64,000 nucleotides of DNA from Methylomonas sp. LL1 (GTDB taxonomy: Bacteria > Pseudomonadota > Gammaproteobacteria > Methylococcales > Methylomonadaceae). The stretch lies in the NCBI RefSeq assembly GCF_015711015.1, contig NZ_CP064653.1, positions 3,782,001-3,846,000 of the forward strand, read 5' to 3'. Below, in pieces: positions 25,296-34,212 of the stretch; within the stretch, counting starts at the first letter, position 1, and every line of letters starts with the position of its first letter. The notes under the pieces were generated by a model. It saw nothing but the letters and a program-made list of their open reading frames with translations. It ran no database searches and was not told where the DNA came from. A program made the position numbers and the translations under genes.

Positions 25296-25679
25296 CTACT
25301 TGACGACTCTCAGTTGGGGTCTTTGTGGCGGCTTGTTTTCGGGTTCGGGCGGCGGGGTGTCGTCGTCGATTTCTTCCGGATCGAATACCATGCCCCTGCC
25401 GTTTTCCTTGGCGTAAATCGCCAGGATGGCTTGGGTAGGCGCATTGATGCGCATGGGTTTGCCGGAGAAACGGGCGTTGAATTGAATTTCATCATTGCCC
25501 AGCACCAAGCCTTGAATGGCTTCGGGTCGAATATTCAGCACAATGCGGCCATTTTCAACAAACTCGGTCGGCAAGTTGACGCCTGGGAATTCGGCATTGA
25601 CCAAGAGATGGGGGGTGAGATTGTTATCGGTGATCCATTCGTAAATCGAGCGGATCAAATAGGGCTTAAGTGGTGTCAT
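25296..25679 (-). CDS. sspB: Stringent starvation protein B, ClpXP adaptor
   Basis: A 127-residue adaptor that delivers ssrA-tagged proteins to ClpXP. The N-terminal domain (PLKPYLIRSIYEWITDN, then NDEIQFNARFSG and Y-AKENGRGM) binds the tag. An acidic, Pro-rich linker leads to the conserved ClpX-binding tail RPQLRVVK. It overlaps sspA by 4 nt, as in most gammaproteobacteria. Its tag substrate is made by the ssrA gene in this window. Confidence 0.96.
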   Translation of the reverse strand: MTPLKPYLIRSIYEWITDNNLTPHLLVNAEFPGVNLPTEFVENGRIVLNIRPEAIQGLVLGNDEIQFNARFSGKPMRINAPTQAILAIYAKENGRGMVFDPEEIDDDTPPPEPENKPPQRPQLRVVK

Positions 25680-26311
25680 TTGCTTGAGGGCATCAATTCT
25701 TTTTCTTCGCGGCTCAGGCTGTCCTGAAACGCCTTGCGAGAGAACAGGCGATTGGCATAAGCGGTAATGCCTTTGCCGAGGCCGGTGATGTCGATGCCGA
25801 TACTAGGCAGCCGCCATAAAAAAGGCGCCATCACGCAGTCGATTAATGAATATTCCTCGCTCATGAAATAGGGGGTGGATTCGAATACCGGCGCGGCGGC
25901 CATCAGGCTTTCCTTCAGCATTTTCTTGGCTTTGGCGGCTTTTTTGTCGCCGTGTATCTGGACTTCCTCCAGCAAGGGGTACCAGTCTTGGTCTATGCGT
26001 TTGATCAGCATCCGGGCATTGGCGCGAGAAACCGGGTCCATCTGATGCAGGGCCGGGTGCGGGAAGCGTTCGTCCAGATATTCCATGATGATACGGGCAT
26101 CGTATAACACCAAATCTCGTTCCACAAAAGTAGGCGAGTTGCCGTTGGGATTGAGCTCCACAAGATCTTCCGGCGGATCGTTCGGATCGAAGTATTCGAT
26201 ATCAGCTGGAACGCCTTTTTCATGAACAACGAGGCGGGCACAGTGACTCATAATACAGTTCGCGGAAGTGAACAGAATCATTGCGGATTTTCGGCTGGTG
26301 ATGTTTGCCAC
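25676..26311 (-). CDS. sspA: Stringent starvation protein A (RNA polymerase-associated)
   Basis: A 211-residue GST-fold protein that binds RNA polymerase and lacks GST activity in known homologues. The thioredoxin-like N-domain (MILFTSANCIMSHCARLVVH) includes the ELNPNGNSPTFVERDLVLYD region. The helical C-domain carries SEEYSLIDCVMAPFLWRLP. The start codon appears to be GTG at 26311 with AGAGG upstream. It is co-transcribed with sspB. The bc1 operon lies upstream on the same strand, the usual petABC-sspAB order. Confidence 0.96.
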   Translation of the reverse strand: MANITSRKSAMILFTSANCIMSHCARLVVHEKGVPADIEYFDPNDPPEDLVELNPNGNSPTFVERDLVLYDARIIMEYLDERFPHPALHQMDPVSRANARMLIKRIDQDWYPLLEEVQIHGDKKAAKAKKMLKESLMAAAPVFESTPYFMSEEYSLIDCVMAPFLWRLPSIGIDITGLGKGITAYANRLFSRKAFQDSLSREEKELMPSSK

Positions 26312-26455
26312 GAAGAATAACCTCTTTAATAAACAGAGTTCAAAACGGGGCGAATTGTATCATGGTTGATTAGGGATTTGGGGGGGTGGCTAGAGTAGCC
26401 GAAAACAGTCTGGGCAAAGGGCGGGACGCCGGATGGCATCCCGCTTGAGAGGTGG

Positions 26456-27175
26456 TTAGTGTACGTCCTTCCAGTATTCTTTTTTAAGCAGGTAGGCCAG
26501 GATGATGAACATCAGGATAAAGAACAGCACATATTTACCCATTTGCTGTCTTTCCAGTTGCACGGGCTCGCCAACATAAACCAGGAAGTTAACCAGGTCG
26601 TTAACCAAGCGGTCGAATTCCTGCGGTGATAACTGGCCTGGTTCTTCCAGTTTCAGCTCGGTAATGACCTCCTGACCGTCAATGGTTTTGGTGATGGCGG
26701 TCTGCGTGCCTTGTAGTTGCCAAAACACATTCGGCATCGCCACATCCTTAAATATCGCATTATTGACGCCGGTCGGTTTGCCTTTTTCGGTATAGAAACC
26801 CTTCAGGTAACTGTACAACCAGTCGGCCCCGCGCGAACGGGCGATCAAGGATAAATCCGGCGGCGTGGTACCGAACCATTTTTCCGCGTCGTGGCCGTTC
26901 ATCGCCGAATGCATCTGGTCATAAATGCCGGCGCCCAGCGGCGCGACGTTTTTCAGGATCTCCGCTTCATCCAGATGCAAGTCGAGCGCAATACGTTTAT
27001 AACGGATGTGCTTGGCCGAGTGGCAGCCCAGACAATAGGTCACGTAATGGTGCGCGCCGCGCTCTAATGACGCGCTGTCGGTTAGATCGATGTCGGCTGA
27101 TTCCAGTTTGGCGCCGCTGCTAGCGCTGACAGTGAAAGGCAGCAAAAATAAAAGAGTGTAGAGAACTTTTTTCAT
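26456..27175 (-). CDS. petC: Cytochrome c1 of the bc1 complex
   Basis: A 239-residue membrane-anchored c-type cytochrome. It has a signal peptide (to about residue 18), heme site CLGCH near residue 48, and axial Met in VAMPNVFWQL. A single C-terminal transmembrane helix ends in KKEYWKDVH. It receives electrons from the Rieske protein in the quinol:cytochrome c oxidoreductase. It is third in petA-petB-petC and 3 nt from petB. Confidence 0.96.
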   Translation of the reverse strand: MKKVLYTLLFLLPFTVSASSGAKLESADIDLTDSASLERGAHHYVTYCLGCHSAKHIRYKRIALDLHLDEAEILKNVAPLGAGIYDQMHSAMNGHDAEKWFGTTPPDLSLIARSRGADWLYSYLKGFYTEKGKPTGVNNAIFKDVAMPNVFWQLQGTQTAITKTIDGQEVITELKLEEPGQLSPQEFDRLVNDLVNFLVYVGEPVQLERQQMGKYVLFFILMFIILAYLLKKEYWKDVH

Positions 27176-27178
27176 GGC

Positions 27179-28576
27179 TTAATCCAGGCTCTTTTTCAAG
27201 TTTTTTGCAAAACGAATCAATACGGCTGAGATGCCTGAATAATTCGGCCTTCTTTTGACAACGGTGGCTCCCATCATGCCCGGAGTGGTTTCGACGCTGA
27301 CGACCTCGTCAATCAACGCCTTCACGGCCGGGATTCGATCTTCCAGGGTTGGCTGCTCGGTTAAGCGCTCGGGCAGAGGTTTGGTTTTTTCCCAGCGGGT
27401 ATACAGCGGCATCAGCAGGAAGAAGCCGAAGTAAACCGCGGTTAATATCCTGGCCACGGTGGTTGCGCCGGGCGTGGCGGGTTGAGTGCCCAAATAGCCC
27501 AAGCCGATAAAGGCGATGACGAACAGCAGTACGGCTTTTTTGAAAATGCCGCCACGGTAACGGATGGATTTGACCTTGCTACGATCCAGCCAAGGCAGCA
27601 TGAACAGCACGACGATGGCGCCACCCATCGCGATTACGCCGGCAAACTTATCCGGAACCGCGCGCAGGATGGCGTAGAAAGGGGTGAAATACCAGACCGG
27701 CGCGATATGCTCGGGTGTTTTCAGAGGATCGGCCGGGATGAAGTTGGCGTGCTCGAGGAAATAGCCGCCCAATTCCGGCATGTAAAAAATCACCGCGGCA
27801 AAGAAGAACATGAATACGCCGACGCCGACGATGTCTTTTACGGTGTAATAAGGATGGAAAGGAATGCCGTCCAGCGGTCTGCCCTGCCAATTGACGTTGT
27901 CCTTGATTTCGATGCCGTCGGGATTGTTGGAGCCGACTTCATGCAGCGCGACGATGTGCAGGAATACCAAAATCAGCAACACCAGCGGCACGGCGATGAC
28001 GTGGAAGGCAAAAAATCTGTTCAAGGTTGCATCGGAGACTACATAGTCGCCACGTACCCACAAGGACAACTCGTCGCCCACCACGGGTATTGCGCTGAAC
28101 AGCGAGATGATGACTTGCGCGCCCCAGTAAGACATCTGGCCCCAAGGCAACAGATAGCCCATGAAGGCTTCGGCCATCAGGCAGACGAAAATCAGCATGC
28201 CGAAAATCCAAATCAGCTCGCGCGGTTGCTTGAACGAACCGTAGATCAGGCCGCGGAACATGTGCAGATAGACCACGATGAAAAAGGCCGAGGCGCCGGT
28301 GGAATGCATGTAGCGCACCAGCCAGCCCCAGTTGACGTCGCGCATGATGTATTCGACCGAATCGAAGGCCAATTTGGCGTCGGGTTTGTAGTTCATGGTC
28401 AGCAAAATGCCGGTGATGAACTGGTTGACCAGTACGAACAAGGCTAGGGAGCCGAAAAAGTACCAGATGTTAAAGTTTTTTGGCGCGTAGTAATGCGCCA
28501 TGTGCTCGTTCCACAAATCGGAGATAGGGAAACGGCCCAGCAGCCATTCGCTGCATTGATTCATTCTTTGTTTCAT
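27179..28576 (-). CDS. petB: Cytochrome b of the bc1 complex
   Basis: A 465-residue integral membrane subunit with Qo and Qi sites. Heme ligands are the paired His residues in RYMHSTGASAFFIVVYLH and RFFAFHVIAVPLVLLILVFLH. The Qo motif is P-E-x-Y-like (KTPEHIAPVWYFTPFYA, here PEHI then PVWYF). The ATG at 28576 (MKQRMNQCSEWLLGR) overlaps the petA stop by 4 nt; the frame upstream is petA out of frame. The C-terminal extension beyond the last helix is about 70 residues and ends NLKKSLD. Confidence 0.96.
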   Translation of the reverse strand: MKQRMNQCSEWLLGRFPISDLWNEHMAHYYAPKNFNIWYFFGSLALFVLVNQFITGILLTMNYKPDAKLAFDSVEYIMRDVNWGWLVRYMHSTGASAFFIVVYLHMFRGLIYGSFKQPRELIWIFGMLIFVCLMAEAFMGYLLPWGQMSYWGAQVIISLFSAIPVVGDELSLWVRGDYVVSDATLNRFFAFHVIAVPLVLLILVFLHIVALHEVGSNNPDGIEIKDNVNWQGRPLDGIPFHPYYTVKDIVGVGVFMFFFAAVIFYMPELGGYFLEHANFIPADPLKTPEHIAPVWYFTPFYAILRAVPDKFAGVIAMGGAIVVLFMLPWLDRSKVKSIRYRGGIFKKAVLLFVIAFIGLGYLGTQPATPGATTVARILTAVYFGFFLLMPLYTRWEKTKPLPERLTEQPTLEDRIPAVKALIDEVVSVETTPGMMGATVVKRRPNYSGISAVLIRFAKNLKKSLD

Positions 28577-29172
28577 ACAGTAGTTGCCTCGGTGTCTTCG
28601 CCAATAATGATCAAGGTGTCCTTTACATAACGGTAAGGCGGAACCTCGAGATTGGTGGGCGCGGGGACGCCACGATAGACCCGGCCGGCCAGGTCGAACC
28701 AGGAGCCATGGCAGGGGCAGAAGAATCCGCCTTTCCAATCGCTACCCAGATCGCTAGGCGCGATTTCCGGGCGGAAGGTCGGCGAGCAGCCTAAATGGGT
28801 GCAAAGGCCGACCGCGACGAAAATTTCCGGTTTGATCGAGCGCAAGGCATTTTTACTATATTCGGGCTGAATAGACTCGTTGGATAATGGGTCGGCCAGC
28901 TTACTATCCAGAGTGGACAAGGTATTGATGACTTCGGGGGTGCGGTTGAGCACCCAGACCGGCTTGCCGCGCCAGGCGGCGCGAATCAACTGGCCTGGCT
29001 CCATTTTGCTGAGATCGACTTCAACAGGGGCTCCGGCAGCCATGGCCTTGGCACTGGGTTGCATCTGGGAAAGAAATGGGACGGCCAGGTAACCCGCCCC
29101 GACGGCTCCAACCACCGACAGAGCCGAGGTTAGAAACTGGCGTTTTGAGGTATCGACGCCTTCATGGTTCAT
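28573..29172 (-). CDS. petA: Rieske iron-sulfur protein of the bc1 complex
   Basis: A 199-residue protein with an N-terminal Tat-like anchor (SKRQFLTSALSVVGAVGAGY) and a soluble Rieske domain. The [2Fe-2S] ligands are in CTHLGCS and CPCHGS, with the GVPAPTNLEVPPY loop after them. The ATG at 29172 follows AGGAG; an in-frame start 45 nt upstream is less likely. First gene of the petABC operon. Confidence 0.96.
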   Translation of the reverse strand: MNHEGVDTSKRQFLTSALSVVGAVGAGYLAVPFLSQMQPSAKAMAAGAPVEVDLSKMEPGQLIRAAWRGKPVWVLNRTPEVINTLSTLDSKLADPLSNESIQPEYSKNALRSIKPEIFVAVGLCTHLGCSPTFRPEIAPSDLGSDWKGGFFCPCHGSWFDLAGRVYRGVPAPTNLEVPPYRYVKDTLIIIGEDTEATTV

Positions 29173-29324
29173 AAGTGACACTCCTGTTGCGAGATGATGT
29201 ATATCGCGATACACCAATTATTATAGTTTTCCGCAAATATACCTTACTGGCCTTGATTATTGAAAGTGTTATTGCGGCTGAAATGCAGCAAAACAACGAG
29301 GGGTAAGGTTTTGCGGGTTTGGGG

Positions 29325-30407
29325 CTATTCGGTCAGCGCATGATGCAAAGCGTCTAGGAATGCCCGGTTTTCTTCCGGCTTGCCTATCGTTACACGCAGG
29401 CAGTTGTCCAACGGGCCGCCCTGAGGCGAAAGGTTTTTGATCAATATGCCTTGTTGCTTCAATGAGGCAAATACAGCACTTGCCGGTCTATCGAGGGTTT
29501 TGAATAAAATGAAATTCGCCGAACTGGGATAGGTTTTGAGACTGTCTATCGCACTGAGCGCGTTGAATACTTCGGCTCGTTGTTGGCGGATGGTTTGGGT
29601 TTGTTCCAATAGGAATTGTTGGTGCTTCAATGCAAATTCGGCCGTCAGTTGGGTCAGGCAGTTGATGTTATAAGGCAGACGCACTTTGTCGAGTTGTTCC
29701 AATATGGCTTTATCGCCGGCAAGAAAGCCCAGGCGCAAACCGGCCAGCCCTAGTTTGGACACGGTGCGCATCACCAGTAAATTGGGTCGATGGGGCAGCT
29801 GATCGATAAAACTGGCGTCGGCAAACGGCGCATAAGCCTCATCGACCACCACCAGGCCCGGAGCAGCGGCCAGTATAGCTTCGATGGCATTAACATCGAA
29901 CAAATTGCCGGTGGGATTGTTCGGGTAGGCCAGAAAAATCAGTGACGGCCGCAAACGTTCGATCGAGGCCAGCATCGCCGGCAGGTCCAGTTCGAAGCCG
30001 TCGTCCGACAAGGGCACTCCCTGGTAACGCAATCCCAGGCTGCGGGCGATTTGTTTGTACATCACAAACCCCGGTTCCGGTGCCAGCACGGCGGCATTGT
30101 TCGGCAACGCCATCATTAAAATCTGGATGATTTCATCCGAGCCGTTGCCTAGTAATAAATCCGATTGTTCGGGTATGCCATTGGTCAGTCGCAGCGCGGC
30201 AGCCAAATCTTTAGCTTCCGGGTCCGGGTAGCGATTCAGCGGACAGGATTTTAATTGCTCCAGCCAGACTTGTTGTAGCTCTTCCGGCCAATTATAGGGA
30301 TTTTCCATGGCGTCGAGTTTGATGAAATTGTTGGCATCGGCGACGTGATAAGCCGACATGGCGAGAATTTCAGGGCGAAACAAGGATGTAAGCGCTTGGT
30401 TGGGCAT
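29325..30407 (-). CDS. hisC: Histidinol-phosphate aminotransferase
   Basis: A PLP aminotransferase of about 360 residues for the imidazoleacetol-phosphate step of histidine synthesis. The PLP lysine is in RTVSKLGLAGLRLG. The cofactor segments LGNGSDEIIQ, YPNNPTGN and VVDEAYAPFA follow the HisC pattern, as does KLDAMENPYNWP near the N-terminus. The ATG at 30407 is chosen; a TTG start at 30482 is possible. It is separated from hisD and hisG by about 5.3 kb of unrelated genes, while many relatives have murA-hisG-hisD-hisC in a row. Confidence 0.93.
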   Translation of the reverse strand: MPNQALTSLFRPEILAMSAYHVADANNFIKLDAMENPYNWPEELQQVWLEQLKSCPLNRYPDPEAKDLAAALRLTNGIPEQSDLLLGNGSDEIIQILMMALPNNAAVLAPEPGFVMYKQIARSLGLRYQGVPLSDDGFELDLPAMLASIERLRPSLIFLAYPNNPTGNLFDVNAIEAILAAAPGLVVVDEAYAPFADASFIDQLPHRPNLLVMRTVSKLGLAGLRLGFLAGDKAILEQLDKVRLPYNINCLTQLTAEFALKHQQFLLEQTQTIRQQRAEVFNALSAIDSLKTYPSSANFILFKTLDRPASAVFASLKQQGILIKNLSPQGGPLDNCLRVTIGKPEENRAFLDALHHALTE

Positions 30408-30717
30408 GTTGGTAAATCGGCGGAATTGGAAATAAACGGCGTCTGTTGTCGGCCCAATCAAACTTGGGCTGTCGTGGGACAAAAAATCGGCGGATTTTTA
30501 ACAAAGCGGAGGACGAAAGCATAACCTTGTAAACCTGCCATCTTGCGTCCACGTTGACGCGAATCGCTCGCGGCAATGCGAGCGTCGGTGGCGGGATTCT
30601 AACATCATGGTATTAGGCTGGCAAAGCTAAAGCCTTGAGAAGTTATTTTGTCTATTTCCGGCTCCCAGGTTTCGGCTTTAGTTTTGCATTAGTCTTTGTG
30701 GACCTGATTACAGCATG
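30408..30717. other. Intergenic region between hisC and the symporter gene
   Basis: No convincing gene. It must hold the hisC promoter (minus strand) and the 3' end of the symporter transcript. A short palindrome, CGCTCGCGGCAATGCGAGCG (30567-30586), could form a hairpin. I see no clear sigma70 boxes. Confidence 0.4.
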
Positions 30718-32052
30718 CTAATTGGAACCATGGGTACTGAAATAGCGATCAGTCTCTTCCTTGACGACTTTCGACAGCATCAACAGCCCAATCAAGTTGG
30801 GCAGCGCCATCATGCCGTTCATCAGGTCGGAGAAGTTCCAGACGAACTCCAACTCCATCATCGCGCCGACGATCACCGTGGCGATAAAGGCGATGCGGTA
30901 GATGCGGATGGCGCGGGCGCCGAACAAATACTCGATGGCCTTTTCGCCGTAATAGTTCCAGCCGATCAAGGTGGAATAGGCAAATAGCGAGGTGGCCACG
31001 GCGACCAATATTTCGCCGGAGACACCCAAGGTTTCGGCAAAGCTGGCGCTGGTCAATTGGCCGGCGGCGACGCCGTGGGTCCAGGAATCGGCGGTCAGAA
31101 TCACCAGCGCGGTCATGGTGCAGACCAGCAGCGTATCGATGAAGGTTTGGGTCATGCTGACCAGCGCCTGCTTGACCGGGTCGTGAGTGCGCGCGGCAGC
31201 GGCGGCAATCGGCGCGGAGCCGAGGCCCGATTCGTTGGAGAATACGCCGCGCGCTATGCCGAAGCGCATCGCCGCGGCGACACCGGCACCGGCAAAGCCG
31301 CCGCTGGCCGCGGCCGGAGAAAAAGCGTGGCCGAAGATCAGTCCGAATGCGGCCGGGATTTCGGCGGCGTTCAGCACCAGCACCGTCAGCGCTGAGCCGA
31401 CATAACCCAGAATCATGAACGGCACCAACACCGAGGTGAATTTGCCGATCGAACGGATGCCGCCCAAAATCACCAGCGCGGTCAGCGTCATCAATACTAG
31501 GCCGGTGACCCACGGTTCGACGGCGAAAGTGGCCTCGAAAATTTTGGCGGTGGAATTGGCCTGGGTCATGTTGCCGATGCCGAAAGTCGCCAACGCGGTG
31601 AACAGTGCGAACAGCCAGCCGAGCTTGGGCAGGTTCGCGCCCTTGGCCAGATAATACATAGGCCCGCCGCGCATGCCGTGCTCGCCTTTTTCCCGGTATT
31701 TGACCGCCAGCACCGCTTCGGAATATTTGGTCACCATGCCGACCAAGCCCGTCATCCACATCCAGAACACCGCGCCCGGTCCGCCGAGCGTGATCGCCGT
31801 GGCCACGCCGACGATGTTGCCGATGCCGACCGTCGCCGCCAATGCGGTCATCAACGCGGCAAAATGGCTGATGTCGCCGGCGTGGCCGTGGTCTTTATGT
31901 AGGATCAGCCGAAACGCCAAGGGCAGCGCGCGAAATTGCAAGCCTCGCAACAATACGGTCATATACAAGCCCGTGCCGACCAATAACGCCAACATCGGCG
32001 GCCCCCACACCCATCCGGACAATGTGGCGACTAGTGTTTCGATGGCTTGCAT
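30718..32052 (-). CDS. Sodium:alanine (AGCS-family) symporter
   Basis: A 444-residue inner-membrane amino-acid:Na+ symporter with about 10-11 transmembrane helices. Family blocks include AALMTALAATVGIGNIVGVA, GGPGAVFWMWMTGLVGM, YSEAVLAVKYRE, MRGGPMYYLAKG, the FSNESGLGSAPIAAAAA signature and GWNYYGEKAIEYLFG. Substrate is probably alanine or glycine. It lies alone between hisC and the repeat-flanked cassette. GC content matches the chromosome, so it is not part of the AT-rich insert. Confidence 0.94.
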   Translation of the reverse strand: MQAIETLVATLSGWVWGPPMLALLVGTGLYMTVLLRGLQFRALPLAFRLILHKDHGHAGDISHFAALMTALAATVGIGNIVGVATAITLGGPGAVFWMWMTGLVGMVTKYSEAVLAVKYREKGEHGMRGGPMYYLAKGANLPKLGWLFALFTALATFGIGNMTQANSTAKIFEATFAVEPWVTGLVLMTLTALVILGGIRSIGKFTSVLVPFMILGYVGSALTVLVLNAAEIPAAFGLIFGHAFSPAAASGGFAGAGVAAAMRFGIARGVFSNESGLGSAPIAAAAARTHDPVKQALVSMTQTFIDTLLVCTMTALVILTADSWTHGVAAGQLTSASFAETLGVSGEILVAVATSLFAYSTLIGWNYYGEKAIEYLFGARAIRIYRIAFIATVIVGAMMELEFVWNFSDLMNGMMALPNLIGLLMLSKVVKEETDRYFSTHGSN

Positions 32053-32187
32053 GGGGTGAGCTCCGGAAGTGATTGAAAAGAGTAGTGGATGGTTTTACAC
32101 AACAGGTTGAATATTAATCCAACTCATGTAACAGGAATGGCTTTTTTGGGTGCCGGTATCGCGACGGATGTTTTGAAGTCAGTTCTT

Positions 32188-32275
32188 GGACCGACTACCG
32201 AGATACTTTACTTTGCGTCGCCAAAAGAAAGTATCCAAAGAAAAGGCGCCCCGGATGCCGCTTGAATCCTGCGCT
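32188..32275. repeat. Left arm of an inverted palindromic repeat flanking the AT-rich cassette
   Basis: The reverse of the right arm (35461-35560) matches this segment over most of its length: GGACCGAC-ACCG-GATAC, then the hairpin, then CCAAAGAAAAGGCG, CCCGG and TGATCCTG-like blocks. The hairpin itself is GATACTTT-CTTTG / CAAAAGAAAGTATC (32202-32215 with 32222-32235). It has one substitution that breaks the stem. Confidence 0.75.
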
Positions 32276-32337
32276 CCGAAGTGCAAACGGGAAAGCCCCG
32301 CTACGAAACTCGAAATCGTCTGATATTTTCAAAGCTC

Positions 32338-33330
32338 TTAGGACGGAATGCCTGTCGGCCTTGTTGGTGAGTAATATTTTTCAGGAATTTGATTATTTAT
32401 CCCCCATTTTGGAGGGTAAAACATCTTTAATTCTTGGCTATTTAAAGAGAATTTTTGTTTGATTCTAGTTCTTCCGCCTACGGTTAATTCCGGATCATAG
32501 GCCCTAGCGTATTTATCAATTTCGCAAAACAAATTCTGGCAATCGATTAATTGTAATGGCCGGCCGAATAAATCTTTAAACTCGATGCCTCGGATAGAAA
32601 ATTCTTCGTGCTGGCGTTCTGCAACGTAGCGAATGATTTCGCTGGGTGTTAATTTTCCGGTGTCGCCGAAACATTTTGTTATTCCTCGCAATGCGCCGGG
32701 CCCCGGTACGACAAAATCGCTTTCTTGGCCGCAGTCAAGATTGCTATAGGCAAGATCGATGGTGTACTGATAGGCTAAAAAGTCGCCTAATGTCGGATAG
32801 CTTTTTAAAATATCAAAGACAGTCTTTAGATTTTTCGCCTCGGCTACTCGTTCCGGGACATTGTCCCGCATCATATATTCAAGAAGCTTTAAATTGTTTT
32901 GATGTTTGCGCGGGAAACCAAATTCTCTGATGCCGGATGGCATAATGTATGCCGCAGAGTAAATTTTATTTTTACTGTCGATCAGGTTGCTCAAAATTTC
33001 GTCGTATAGACGAAAATCGTAATTGGCAAAGCTGATGGTATCCTTTAAAACGTTACTAAGATTTTCCCATGTGGAAATGCGGTTAAAAAAACGAAATAGC
33101 AGCGTCCTAAAGAAAATCTCTTTTGGAGGTTGGCTCCCGGTGTATATGACGTGCTGGATAAGGTATTGGCTAACTCTATCGGAAGCGCGATAAGCGTTAG
33201 TGAAACGATATTTAGATAAAATTGGATCGGCGGTTAAATTATTGCTTTCGCCTGCTAGGCGCTTATAAAAAATATTTTGGCGTTCTGCTGCAAATTTCCA
33301 ATATAGGTCATAAATTTTGCTTTCTTTCAT
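32338..33330 (-). CDS. Protein resembling the 5-hmdU DNA kinase helical domain (HMUDK_hel-like)
   Basis: 330 residues. The N-terminal block LYWKFAAERQNIFYKRL, then DPILSKYRFTNAYRASDRVS, matches my memory of the helical domain in phage 5-hydroxymethyluracil DNA kinases and putative thymine-hypermodification enzymes. No P-loop is seen, so kinase activity is not supported. The middle has DFLAYQYTIDLAYS and FVVPGPGALRGITKCF, which also recur in that group. It is third in a three-gene operon and overlaps the preceding gene by 4 nt (ATGA). AT-rich compared with the flanks. Role inferred: base modification, or recognition of modified DNA or nucleotides. Confidence 0.7.
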   Translation of the reverse strand: MKESKIYDLYWKFAAERQNIFYKRLAGESNNLTADPILSKYRFTNAYRASDRVSQYLIQHVIYTGSQPPKEIFFRTLLFRFFNRISTWENLSNVLKDTISFANYDFRLYDEILSNLIDSKNKIYSAAYIMPSGIREFGFPRKHQNNLKLLEYMMRDNVPERVAEAKNLKTVFDILKSYPTLGDFLAYQYTIDLAYSNLDCGQESDFVVPGPGALRGITKCFGDTGKLTPSEIIRYVAERQHEEFSIRGIEFKDLFGRPLQLIDCQNLFCEIDKYARAYDPELTVGGRTRIKQKFSLNSQELKMFYPPKWGINNQIPEKYYSPTRPTGIPS

Positions 33331-34196
33331 TTAGGCCTATTGTTGCTAGCTTCCTGCTTATGTTCCGTGTTTTGATTGGCTTTCTTATGATGTTCAATTA
33401 ATTGATCAAGCTCTTTTTTATATTCAACAAATCCCGTAAAAAATTCATGCTGCTCTATTGCAAATTTTGTAATGCTTATTATGGAATTTCCGAAGAAGAA
33501 TGCTACTGGAAATACTATGACTAAAAACAATGCAACAATTCCCTTCCAAACCCAACCAATAACAGAAACTGCTTTTTCAGCTTTTTGCTTTGCGTCATCA
33601 ATCTCTGTTATCTTTTTGGAAACGATTGAATCTATGTTACGAAATTCGCTTGTTAGAGCTTGTAACGAATATATTTCCTCTGTTGATATCTGATTTAAAA
33701 CATCGATAGGGATATTGATATTCTCAGGGGATGACTGAGGTTCTCTGGGCTTGTTGTCTGTTTGATCAAGGCCCGCAAACCATATTACGAAAAATCGCAG
33801 CCCTCGATTAAGATGCATCGGGGTTGGACCCGCATTATAAATAGTAAACAACAATTTACCCTTAAAGCCTGGGTCAACATGAAAACCAGATATATTAACT
33901 AGGCCTTTATATTTGTACTTCGCCTTTATGGAGATAAAAGCAATTGCATAAGCAGGTACTTCTACAACTTCCTCAGTTAATAAAAATGCAAACTGGCCAG
34001 GCGGTATTACAAAATCCTGACTTGGTGAAAGCCTGGTTCTTGTTTGAAGGGCGTTTGAGTTTCTATGATCGTTGGTAACAAATACCTCATCCCCTATCTT
34101 AAGAGTATATGAGGCTTCTTTTACCTGAGTGGGATCAAAGGGCGCTATAAGCGAAGGTAATTCTGAATTAAGCTTTTGACTACTCCAAAACGTCAT
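33327..34196 (-). CDS. dCTP-deaminase/dUTPase-fold protein with a C-terminal membrane segment
   Basis: 289 residues. The N-terminal half follows the Dcd pattern: SYTLKIGDEVFV, FVIPPGQFAFLLTEEVVEVP, a GLVNISGFHVDPGFKGKLLF core and the LNRGLRFFVIWF strand. At positions where E. coli Dcd has the catalytic Arg115 and Glu138, I read Lys and Thr, so deaminase activity is doubtful. After a coiled-coil-like stretch (about 180-215) comes one transmembrane helix (about 218-242) and a charged tail. The start is 16 nt after the preceding gene. Possibly a membrane-anchored nucleotide sensor. Fold confident, function inferred. Confidence 0.75.
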   Translation of the reverse strand: MTFWSSQKLNSELPSLIAPFDPTQVKEASYTLKIGDEVFVTNDHRNSNALQTRTRLSPSQDFVIPPGQFAFLLTEEVVEVPAYAIAFISIKAKYKYKGLVNISGFHVDPGFKGKLLFTIYNAGPTPMHLNRGLRFFVIWFAGLDQTDNKPREPQSSPENINIPIDVLNQISTEEIYSLQALTSEFRNIDSIVSKKITEIDDAKQKAEKAVSVIGWVWKGIVALFLVIVFPVAFFFGNSIISITKFAIEQHEFFTGFVEYKKELDQLIEHHKKANQNTEHKQEASNNRPK

Positions 34197-34212
34197 CCTA
34201 ACGTCCCTGAGT

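Noticed and set aside
27482-28447. 321-residue plus-strand ORF opposite petB
   Set aside because: Antisense shadow of cytochrome b; His/Asp-rich, no recognisable family.
32338-33330. Calling the HMUDK_hel-like gene a DNA kinase
   Set aside because: No Walker A/B motif is visible; only the helical domain resembles that family, so a kinase call is not supported.
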